Source: Pelobates cultripes (lineage: Eukaryota > Chordata > Amphibia > Anura > Pelobatidae). Taken from it: a stretch of DNA of 64,000 nt. The stretch lies in NCBI GenBank assembly GCA_933207985.1, contig OW240914.1, positions 130,015,915 to 130,079,914 of the forward strand, in the 5' to 3' direction. Positions 1-8,415 of this stretch are shown one piece after another (position 1 is the first letter of the stretch; the number at the start of each line of letters is the position of its first letter). The notes under the pieces are model-generated. The model saw only the letters and a program-made list of their open reading frames with translations. It made no database searches and was not told where the DNA came from. The translations under genes and the position numbers were made by a program.

Positions 1-317
1 GAGACATGTCACCATGCATGTATTTTAAAAAATGCAACAACCCCACAAGTGACAATCATGCTCCTGCAGTCTCACTGCTCAATTCTGTACCATTTAGGAG
101 TTAAATCACGTTGGTTTCTGTCCATGCATCCCTAGCCACAGCTACTCTTGCTGTGACTGACACAACCTGCATGAAAAAAATGGTTAATTTTAAATCACAT
201 GCTGATTTGCTCTAGAAGTGTTTATCTCCTGCTCTGTAAATTGAACTTTAATTACACACAGGCGACTCCTGCAGGCTGTAGCAGGCTATTAACAGAACAG
301 GAGATAAGACATTTTAA
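1..317. other. Unassigned intergenic sequence
   Basis: I see no coding exon, RNA gene or recognisable transposon here. It is ordinary AT-rich sequence that ends where the first MITE begins. Confidence 0.4.
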
Positions 318-725
318 ATTATAGGAACACTAAAGGTTCAGGAACAAAAACTTGTATTCCTGACCCTATAGTGTTAAAACCACCATCTAGTCCCCCAGTC
401 CTTCCTCAATATAGTAAAATATTACTTGTATTCAAGTCTGCACCTGATCAGTTTACTTGGCTGACATAATCAGAAGTGATTCTCTGAGCCAATCAAAATA
501 CTTTCCCATATGATTGGCTGAGACTGTCAAGGAGGCAGATCAGGGGCAGAGCCAGCACAAACCAAACAAAGCCCTGGTCAATCGGCATTTTCTCATAGAG
601 ATGCATTGAATCAATGCATCTCTATGAGGAATGTTTAGTGTCTCCATGCAGAGGGTGGAGACACTGATTGACAGTGCAGTACTGCCACAGGAAGCACCTC
701 TAGTAGCCATCTAAGGAGTGGCTGT
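318..725 (+). repeat. MITE family B, left part
   Basis: The block opens with a fold-back whose arms are a 'ggttcagg..' and a 'cctgaccctatagtg' segment. It contains the near-palindrome around 'atgcattgaatcaatgcatctctatgagg'-type sequence (about 600-630) seen in other copies at 12.98-13.25, 16.74-17.21 and 37.07-37.38 kb. At 725 it runs into LTR sequence, because a gypsy element inserted into this MITE; the right part resumes at 6457. No protein is encoded. The assignment to one family rests on shared internal blocks that I matched by eye. Confidence 0.7.
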
Positions 726-785
726 GAAGAAATCTCCCTTTTAGTACACAATTTTCTGCCTATTGCATTCGGTAGATGTAACTAC
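646..785 (+). repeat. 140-bp direct repeat, first copy (MITE/LTR junction)
   Basis: This segment reappears at 1899-2038 with about two mismatches and no length change. It spans the end of the MITE, the GTGGC target site and the first 50 or so bases of an LTR. It therefore copies an insertion junction, not a standalone repeat. Confidence 0.85.
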
Positions 786-1283
786 AGGCACCCAGACCAC
801 TTAATCTAATGGAAGTGGTCTGGGTGCACTGTCCCTATCCTCCTTTGGTCAGCTATCTGCTGTCTACAAGACAGCCACTTGAGGCGCTTCCTGCAATTTC
901 ACGGTGTTTGACTCTGTGAAGCAATGCTGGATGTCCTCAACGTTCTGCATCTAGCGTCACGAAAATCCCAATGGAAACCCCTCCATTTTGGGGGAATTGT
1001 AGCAGTTTGACAGATAACATTACCTCATAAATGCAGGCAGCCAGACCACTTCATCTCATTGAAGTGGTCTGGGTGCACTGTCCCTGTCCTCCTTTGGTCT
1101 GCTATCTGCTGTCTACCAGACAGCCACTTGAGGCGCATCCTGCAGTTTCACTGTGTTTGACTCCGTGAAACAACGTTGAATGTCCTCAATGCTCTGCATC
1201 TATCGTCTTGAAAACCCCAATAGAAACCCCTCCATTTTGGGGGAATTGTAGCAGTTTGACAGATAAAATTACCCATAAATGCA
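785..1283 (+). repeat. Tandem pair of about 249-bp MITE-family-C units
   Basis: Two head-to-tail units start at about 785 and 1034. Each begins with a hairpin built on 'cagaccactt..aagtggtctggg' and ends 'gcagtttgacagataa'. The sequence belongs to the fold-back family also seen at 6.85-7.93, 26.8-27.1 and 34.2-34.6 kb. No coding potential is visible. Confidence 0.75.
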
Positions 1284-1734
1284 TACCATTGTGAAAGAAG
1301 AAATCACATATATGGTATATTGAGCCTTCATTATATTATTATTTCAGCACTAATTTCTTTTAAAGTTTATGGTATTATTTTATTTTATTTTCACATGTAT
1401 ATTGCAATTCAGCAGTATATTTTGTAAACTTGACAAGTGCTACTCTATTAAAAATCACTACATTGTGCTCATTTATATCTCCTGAATACAAAATGACCCC
1501 CTTCATATACCTTGTCAAGTTTTTTGTAAAAATACAGAGCTGAATTTATAACTTGCCGATTGCAGTTTTTTTCTTTTTAAATGGCAAATTGAAGATGGGT
1601 CTATCATGCATTTTGGAACATTTTAGTAGCTCATATTTATTAATTACTCCATAAATGCATACCATATGCAAAAAATTGACACAATGGGGATTATCACATA
1701 ATATATTTTGAGCCATTTATTTATTATTTTCTTT

Positions 1735-1846
1735 GGGCCTAATCCAAACCCTAATCTGAAACCTAATCCCAATCCTAAAATTACTCTTTTTGGGCCTAAT
1801 CCAAACCCTAATCTGAAACCTAATCCCAATCCTAAAATTACTTCTA
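1735..1846 (+). repeat. 57-bp tandem duplication rich in CCTAAT/CCCTAA
   Basis: Two copies of a 57-bp unit start at 1735 and 1792. Each is packed with variants of the telomere-like hexamer, such as ACCCTAAT and CCTAATCC, but in degenerate order. Short ORFs across it (proline-asparagine repeats) are a by-product of the repeat. Confidence 0.8.
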
Positions 1847-1898
1847 AACCAATCTTAAATATAAACCCAGTCATAAACGTAATATTTATTCTTAACTA

Positions 1899-2038
1899 AT
1901 GCAGAGGGTGGAGACACTGATTGACAGTGCAGTACTGCCACAGGAAGCACCTCTAGTAGCCATCTAAGGAGTGGCTGTGAAGAAATCTCCCTTTTAGAAC
2001 ACTATTTTCTGCCTATTGCATTCGGTAGATGTAACTAC
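1899..2038 (+). repeat. 140-bp direct repeat, second copy
   Basis: This is the partner of 646-785. In this copy the sequence continues into the gypsy element, so it is the copy attached to the real insertion. The 5-bp target duplication GTGGC lies at 1971-1975. Confidence 0.85.
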
Positions 2039-2119
2039 CGAACAAAGACCACCCCCCGGCTCATTAAACATCAAAGACTGCTTCAATTGATGCCTCTGTC
2101 TGTGCGGCCAGCGTTCGTA
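1976..2119 (+). repeat. 5' LTR remnant (144 bp)
   Basis: It starts TGTGAAGAAATC and matches the first part of the 3' LTR at 5719 onward. After 'gcgttcgta' it switches directly to internal sequence. Roughly 590 bp of LTR plus the primer-binding site are missing. Confidence 0.85.
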
Positions 2120-2152
2120 ATTAATACAGAGCGACGGAACCAGCAATACAGA

Positions 2153-3227
2153 AATGGAGCACGAGGAAGAAACTGAGATGCAGAAAGATATCCGATGGAT
2201 GCTCAGTGTATTGGGACCCAATCCATCAACGGAAGCGGTTCTGCAGGTCATGGCACAAGCCAGACAATTGCAAAAAGAGCGAGAGTACTGAGACAGACCG
2301 CTACAGCAGTGGGATTTAGTACACTCCCCGGGAAGTGCCAATGATCTACCAAGAAAGGTAAACTATGCAGCGTTTAAAAGTTTTAATGACAATGAAATGG
2401 AAATTGACAGTTATTTGGAAGACTTTGAACGTCAATGTGCGCTGGAGGGATTAGACTCCACAAAATGGGCTGCAGTACTGAGCGGCAAACTAGCAAAAAG
2501 AGCAGCGGAGGCGTTGAGGGCAGTACCGGATGGAGACATACATAATTATGAGAAAATAAAGGACATTTTGTTGGCTAGTTACGTTGTAACCCCAGAGGCA
2601 TACCTGAAAAAGTTTCGGGATCTTCGAAAGACAGGGAGAGATTCCCACACTGAATGGGCGTTTCGGCTACACAGGGCAGCATGTAATTGGATGTAGGGCT
2701 GTCAAGAAACTACCCTGGAGGATGCCTTACAACTTATGCTGCTAGAACAATTTTTTAATTACACTGCAGAGGATATCAAAGATTGGGTAAAGGACAGAAA
2801 ACCTAAAACTGTGGAGGAAGCCGCCAGACTAGCGGATGAATATCAAGACAACAGGAGGAGGGAACAGGGGGGAAGCAGACCCCCGTTTAGGCCCAACTAC
2901 CCGGTGCCAGCACCCCCTGCCATCCCTAGAACCACCATAAGTAACCTACCACAAGGTCCAGCAGTAACTCCTCGAACCCCTGCAGTGTGTCATTACTGTA
3001 AGCAGCCAGGACATTACAAGAACCAGTGTCCTCGCTTAAACAGAGGAAGCTGGGAAAGGCAACTACCACAACACCCCAGGGCAGCCGCCCATTGTGTGCA
3101 GCAGGAAAACACACCTAACCAAGAAGAACAGTGGAGTGTGTTGCATGAGGTCAATCTAGTGCAAGCTGGGGGCGACAACCGGGACCACCACCGCCAATGG
3201 ATTACAGTGAATGGCGTGGGGGCCTGA
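2153..3227 (+). pseudogene. gag pseudogene of the gypsy element (SCAN-like capsid, zinc knuckle)
   Basis: An ATG at 2153 opens a reading frame interrupted by stops near 2288 and 2694. Codons 2397-2696 hold a capsid-like segment. Codons 2736-2870 contain LLEQF, a DIKDWV helix and a 'TVEEAARLADEY' helix that resemble the SCAN fold. A CCHC zinc knuckle (C-x2-C-x4-H-x4-C) is encoded at about 2988-3030. The SCAN domain of vertebrate zinc-finger proteins is thought to derive from Gmr1-like gag, so the resemblance fits the classification. The protein would package element RNA. It is broken here. Confidence 0.8.
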
Positions 3228-3480
3228 GCGCTGAGGGACTCTGGGGCCACTCTAACGGTAGTACAACCCCACACGATCAAGACCCCAACTCGCACAGGTC
3301 GCACCGTAGCCGTAAGGGTGGCTGAGGGTGCTATACACAAGCTACCTACAGCCAATGTACTGGTTGATTGGGGTTCTGGGTCCAAACAGTTGGAAGTCGG
3401 CATTATGCAGGAGCTGCCAGCTGAGGTCCTGTTGGGAAATGACGTTGGCTGTTTAACTTCGCAACTAACCCAGGACACTA
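3228..3480 (+). pseudogene. Aspartic protease remnant of the gypsy element
   Basis: Just after the gag frame a short stretch reads ALRDSGATLTVV, with the active-site D-S-G triad at 3237-3245. It is followed by the weaker LLGNDVG motif expected at the C-terminal end of retropepsins. It follows gag directly, as expected for the start of pol. The frame then continues toward an acidic linker and the integrase. No independent start is expected, since this would be made as a gag-pol fusion. Confidence 0.7.
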
Positions 3481-3734
3481 CAGTGGAAGCCTACCCCGTT
3501 ACCACCCGAGCCCAAGCCCGACTGGAAGCACCGCTGCACTCTGAGGACAACCAGGTAGGAGTTGACATACCCCCTTTGCCAGACCCCCCTACCACTTTCT
3601 GGGATACACCACAGGGGTTTGAACAAGAGCAGCGGACAGACCCCACTCTAGAAGGGTATAGAAAGGCCGTAGAGATCCCTAAGGGGGACACCACCCACAA
3701 AAAAATTGAATGGTATAAGGGATTATTGTACTGA

Positions 3735-4480
3735 GTGACAGAAAGGGTGGGACACGGGGCAACGCAGGTCACTAAAAGACAACTGGTAGTACCCTGTAAA
3801 TTTCGAGCTGAGTTATTAAAACTCAGCCATGATATCCCCCTAGCGGGACATCTAGGGGTCAAAAAGACGAGGGACCGATTGACCCAAACGTTCTTCTGGC
3901 CTAGGATCACACAAGATCTGAAGTATTATTGAAGGACATGTGACATATGTCAAAGAATAGGGAAGAGAGGTGATCACCAGAAAGCCAAACTCCACCCTTT
4001 ACCAATTACAGAAGAACCCTTCCACCGCGTAGCAGTGGACCTAATAGGACCTCTCAGCCGACCCAGTCAGTCCGGCAAGAGATTCATTCTAACTGTAGTG
4101 GACTACGCCACTAGATACTCGGAAGCGGTGGCCCTTCCCAACATAGAGGCCGAGACCGTGACCATTGTCCAGTACATTCTGGAATTCCAGGACCGCCTAC
4201 AGGCTCTCACCGAAACGGTTCGGGAGAACCTCCGGGCGGCGCAGGAAGGCCAGAAGAAGTGGTACAATAGGGGTGCCAGAGATATTGTATTAGAAATAGG
4301 GCAGAAAGTGTTGGCCCTAAGGCCAGCGAAGAAGGACAAGTTGCAGGCGGCCTGGCAAGGACCCTTTAAGGTGGTAGAGCGCATAAGCGATACCACCTAT
4401 ATTGTGAGCAAATGTTCAGATGAAAGGCTGACCAAAGCTTTTCATGTTAACATGCTCAAACCATATCATGAAAGAATGGA
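3735..4480 (+). pseudogene. Integrase remnant of the gypsy element (HHCC, partial core, GPF module)
   Basis: An H-x5-H plus C-x2-C zinc-binding region is encoded at about 3825-3950, with a stop codon before the cysteines. The catalytic core begins with the first aspartate (VAVDLIGPL, about 4035) and then breaks off near 4166. It jumps to the C-terminal part that contains W-Q-GPF (about 4350). The second aspartate and the glutamate of the D,D-35-E triad are deleted, so it could not act. The whole domain lies upstream of reverse transcriptase. Confidence 0.8.
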
Positions 4481-4589
4481 AGATGTGGGCGCAGTATGTG
4501 CCTCCTCTTCGGAAGATAGCGAGGGACTACCCCTCCCGGATTTGTTAGATACCTCTCCGTGTATGATTGATCAAGTCAACTTGGGTCAG

Positions 4590-5120
4590 AACTTAAACCC
4601 AGTAGATAAAGGTGAGACTTCCCAACTGCTTCAGGGATACCACAAAATGTTTTCGGCACCACACGCTTCTGTGTGGACTTTGTATTGGCAGATCCCCTTA
4701 GAGCCTGCGTCCATTCCCAAGTCTGCATTCGTCACCCCATTTGGGCTATACAGGTTCAAGGTCATACCCTTTGGGATGAAGAATGCTCCGGCTACTTTTC
4801 AGAGGATGGCCGATAGGCTCCTGGAGGGGTTCCAGGACTTTGCATGTGCGTATCTAGAAGAAATTGCCATCTACAGCCGCACCTGGGAGGACCACCTGGG
4901 GCACGTGTCCAGGGTACTCTAGCGAATTCACCTAGCCGGTCTCACATTGAAGCCTGACAAATGCCATGTAGGCATGGCCGAGGCACAGTATCTCTGCCAC
5001 AGGGTAGGTTCCGGTAAGCAGCGGCCAGAGCTGGCTTAAGTAGAGGCCATAGCGAATTGGCCCCAACCCTGTACCAAAACCCAGGTACTAGCCTTCTTAG
5101 GGACGGCCGGTTACTATTGA
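4590..5120 (+). pseudogene. Reverse transcriptase remnant of the gypsy element
   Basis: The frame carries YWQIPL, FVTPFGLYRF and PFGMKNAPATFQR, all classic gypsy RT motifs. The fingers region before YWQIPL is missing. The catalytic YxDD box reads YLEE (about 4851-4862), so both metal-binding aspartates are glutamates. Stops follow at 4921 and in the connection region. The thumb resembles gypsy 'TKTQVLAFLGTAGYY'. Confidence 0.85.
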
Positions 5121-5269
5121 AAATTTGTCCTAGAGTACAGCGCCCTGGCCAAACCCCTCACCGACCTTACCAAAAAGGCCCTACCAAAGCAAGTAACCTG
5201 GACCCCAGAGTGCGCGGACGCGTTCCAGAGACTTAAAGCGGCATTAAGCGAGGCTCCTGTGTTGGCAGC

Positions 5270-5637
5270 AATTTCTTGTCCACACAGATGCCTCCATGTT
5301 TGGGTTGGGAGCCGTGTTGAGCCAAGTGGGAGCACCAGGTGGCATACCTCAGCCGTAAACTTCTGCCCAGAGAGGTCAGCTATGCCACTGTGGAGAAAGA
5401 GTGCCTCGCTCTAGTTTGGGCTCTCAAGAAACTTCAGCCCTATCTATACGGACGGCCCTTTACGCTCATGACCGACCACAACCCCCTTGTGTGGCTAAAC
5501 CGGGTAGCTGGTGACAACCCCAGGCTATTACGGTGGAGCCTAGCCCTTCAGCCCTACAATTTTACAATGCAATAGCGTCCAGGCAAACAAAATGGTAATG
5601 CCGACGGTCTGTCCCGACAGACTGAACTGGACGCTTA
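5270..5637 (+). pseudogene. RNase H remnant, last pol domain of the gypsy element
   Basis: The segment encodes HTDASMFGLGAVL (first catalytic Asp), a frameshift, AYLSRKLLPRE, VEKECLALVWALKKL (Glu) and TDHNPLVWL (Asp). It ends with NADGLSRQ and a stop at about 5635. Only about 80 bp then remain before the 3' LTR. Pol therefore ends here with no integrase downstream, which fixes the unusual domain order. Confidence 0.85.
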
Positions 5638-5718
5638 AAAGACATTTCTCGGACACCCCCAAGCCAACCCGACAGGGTCTAGGCGGGTATGCCGACCTAT
5701 GGACTTATAGGGGAGCAG

Positions 5719-6456
5719 TGTGAAGAAATCTCACTTTTAGTACACTATTTTCTGCCTATTGTAACTACTGAACAAAGACCACCCCCTGGCTCGTTAAACA
5801 TCAAACACTGCTTCAATTGATGCCTCTGTCTGTGCGGCCAGCGTTCGTACTGCCGAACGCCACGTGGCAGAGAAAACAGTGGCCATCTTTGTTCATGTGA
5901 ACAAAGGCAGCGGGACTTGGTCGTCGAGTGTATGGAACTGAAATTGGACACTCGACTTACCGAGGGTGAATCGGTCACAGAAGACTTCCATTGTTTTTGA
6001 GAACCCCTCAACCAATCTGGGTGAAATTGTGGGGATACTCCAAGTATAAAGGGGTGTTCCAGTTATTGGGGAAAAATTTGATTTTTCTGCCTGGAGATAA
6101 TCAAGTTATTATTTTATCAGACTTAATTATCTCCAGAACTAGGGGAGTTAACTGTGGGTGTGTGTTATGTTTTTACAGTACGTGATTGGTTAATCTTTGT
6201 CCCTCCCTGAGGGATGTCCCCTTGCATGGGGACTTGCATAAAAGCCTGTGTGCACCCATTAAAAGTCAGTTCAGTTGTACCCTTCTTCGGCTGATGTTTT
6301 CGTATGTTTCACTAAGGGAATCATCTTGTGAAGCTATTGGGATTACTATATGCTTCGTCTACTTTATCTACAGAACAGAGGGCTATAATCACTAAGGCTC
6401 TGGTGGTTCGGGAGGAAACTACCGAATGAGGTTTAAATACACTTGGTTTCCTTACA
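5719..6456 (+). repeat. 3' LTR of the gypsy element (738 bp)
   Basis: It begins TGTGAAG after a purine-rich tract (AGGGGAGCAG) and ends TTACA next to the GTGGC target copy. It holds an 11-15-bp stem-loop (6091-6136), a TATA-like GCATAAAAG at 6236 and a likely R region after it. There is no AATAAA hexamer as clear as in some relatives. Confidence 0.9.
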
Positions 6457-6602
6457 GTGGCCAGTGGAGTTATCACTAGGTTTTAATGTAAACACTGAAG
6501 AGACAGTATTAACTGCAAAAAGCCTGGAGGGAATGATTCTACTCACCACAACAAATTCAATAAGCTGTAGTTGTTCTGGTGATTATATTGTACCTTTAAT
6601 CA
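6457..6602 (+). repeat. MITE family B, right part
   Basis: This continues the MITE interrupted by the gypsy insertion. It contains the 'cagtggagttatcactagg' block and the terminal hairpin around 'ttgttctggtgat', ending near TACCTTTAA. Confidence 0.7.
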
Positions 6603-6819
6603 GATAGTGAAATAAAAGAAGTTAAAGAGATACTTGATAGGGTTAAGAAAAAATGTAAACACTTACCTTTTTCCGTTGCTGGCTCCATCTCTACCACCTC
6701 CGACAATGGGGGGAACCTAATGCGCGTGTATTTTGAATCACTGCTTTCCTATGGGGGATTTGAGGACACAGGCAAAGTGTAAGGATGCCCAGTGTCGTTT
6801 CAGGTTTAAACTCTGTGAA

Positions 6820-7935
6820 AGACCAGGAAGCATCTCTAGTGGCTGTCTGGTATACAACCACTAGACACAGTCTTAAAGGGACACTGATAGGCACTCAGAC
6901 CTCTTAATCTCATTGAAATAGTCTGGGTGCAGTGCCCCTGTCCCCTTAAAGGACCACTATAGTGGCAGGAAAACATACTCGTTTTCCTGGCACTATAGTG
7001 CCCTGAGGGTGCCCCCACCCTCAGGGTCCCCCTGCCGCCGGGCTCTGGGGAGAGGAAGGGGTTAAACGTACCTCTTTCTCCAGTGCTGGGCGGGGAGCTC
7101 TTTTCCTCCTCTTCGGCTGAATGCGCATGCGCGGCAGGAGCTGCGCGCGCATTCAGCCAGTCCATAGGAAAGCATTCACAATGCTTTCCTATGGACGCTT
7201 GCGTCTTCTCACTGTGATTTTCACAGTGAGAAGCACGCAAGCGCTTCTAGCGGCTGTCAAGAGACAGCCACTGGAGGCTGGATTAACCCTAACATAAACA
7301 TAGCAGTTTCTCTGAAACTGTTATGTTGATAAAAAAAAGGGTTAACCCTAGCTGGACCTGGCACCCAGACCACTTAATTCAGCTGAAGTGGTCTGGGTGC
7401 CTATAGTGGTCCTTTAACCCTACAATGTAAAACATTTTACATTTTTAGAGAAACTGCAATGTTTTCATTGCAGTGTTAAGACTGCATATAGTGGATTGTT
7501 ACCAGACAGCCACTAGAGTTGCTTCCTGCAGTTTCACTGAGTTTGTTTCTGTGAAACGACGCTGGATGGCCTCACACTTTGCATGAGGATGTTAAACATG
7601 TTGGAAACCCCCATTGAAAAGCATTTAGTCCATGCTTTCCAATAGGGTAGTCCTCATGTGTGCATGCCATTAAATTTCCCCCCCCATCGTCTGACGTTGT
7701 TGGAAGAGGACCCTGACCCTGGAGTTTAAAAGTTCTTTTAACCCTTTACATGGCAGGGGAGAGCAGGGGGTCAGAGACTATAGTGTTAGATATATAGCTA
7801 TGTATTCCTAACACTATAGCGTTCCTTTAACCATGTAATGTAAACATTTTACATTGCAGTACTAAGGGGGACAGGGACACTGTACCCACACCACTTCAAT
7901 GAAATGGTCTGGGTACCTATAGTGTCCCTTTAAAT
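6820..7935 (+). repeat. MITE family C copy carrying a nested MITE A
   Basis: The left part has 'aggcactcagacc..' and the right part has 'ctgcaatg..cattgcag' and 'tggtctgggtacctatagtgtcccttta'. The family-C sequence is interrupted exactly at a TTAA by MITE A (6951-7416). No protein is encoded. Confidence 0.7.
6951..7416 (+). mobile_element. MITE family A (TTAA-flanked fold-back element)
   Basis: The ends are AGGACCACTATAG and CTATAGTGGTCCT, each bordered by TTAA. Subterminal hairpins occur on both sides: 'ccaggaaaa..ttttcctgg' on the left and 'cagaccactt..aagtggtctgg' on the right. An inner palindrome around 'aaagcattcacaatgcttt' is also present. Sister copies lie at 10737-11217 (+) and 41791-42252 (-). 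Confidence 0.8.
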
Positions 7936-8199
7936 AAATTAATCTATATACAATAATGCACTCTCACTATACATTCATTTATAAAATCTTTAGGGTACTT
8001 TCTAGATTCGCCCTGATATCTGCGGTGAGAAAGTTAGTGCTGTTACTTTGACACTTAATTTTATTTATTTTTAACTAAAGGGACGCAGACCAGCGTAAAG
8101 GCTGTCCACCACATTATGTGAAAACCACATGACTTCATAAAAAAGATCCAACTAATCGCAGGCTCACACTACATACACTCATTACCCACATGGGATGTG

Positions 8200-8350
8200 T
8201 CCTTCTGTCACTAGTGACACTAGCACTGGCACACATCACACAGTAGGCATGCTTGAAGGGTCACGTGTTCTGCAGTCACGTGATCATCTCCCGGCCCACT
8301 GCTAGTTTACGACGGTCGTAAACCAGATCCAGCTGACGGAAGTGGAGTGA
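8200..8350 (+). promoter_or_regulatory. GOLGA7: GOLGA7 promoter region
   Basis: Upstream of the first donor site lie two E-boxes CACGTG at 8262-8267 and 8277-8282. A perfect palindrome follows (arms 8305-8313 and 8315-8323), and then an ETS-type CGGAAGTG (about 8338-8345). No TATA box is obvious and CpGs are locally frequent, which suits a broadly expressed gene. The transcription start is inferred, not seen. Confidence 0.5.
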
Positions 8351-8415
8351 GTTCGGGCGTTCCGGTATTATTACTAATAATCGGCGATTATTACCAGATC
8401 GGGCAATAGTTTAAT
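8300..8415 (+). other. GOLGA7: Putative non-coding exon 1 of GOLGA7
   Basis: A strong donor (AAT|gtaagt) at 8415/8416 ends a CpG-containing stretch that follows the promoter motifs. The first coding exon starts with an acceptor and carries its ATG 12 bases inside, so a 5' UTR exon must exist upstream. This is the best candidate. The 5' limit is a guess. Confidence 0.5.

Larger units (their letters stand above)
1971..6461 (+). mobile_element. Gmr1-like Ty3/gypsy LTR retrotransposon, decayed
   Basis: A nearly end-to-end element is flanked by the 5-bp direct repeat GTGGC at 1971-1975 and 6457-6461. The body runs from TGTGAAG at 1976 to TTACA at 6456. The order read from sequence is shortened 5' LTR, gag with a SCAN-like segment and zinc knuckle, aspartic protease, integrase, reverse transcriptase, RNase H, then 3' LTR. 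Integrase upstream of reverse transcriptase is the copia-like order known for Gmr1-type gypsy elements. Several stop codons, internal deletions and altered catalytic residues make it non-functional. It sits inside a MITE (318-725 and 6457-6602). Confidence 0.9.

Noticed and set aside
1708..1899. Pro-Asn repeat ORF
   Set aside because: It is a by-product of the 57-bp tandem duplication.
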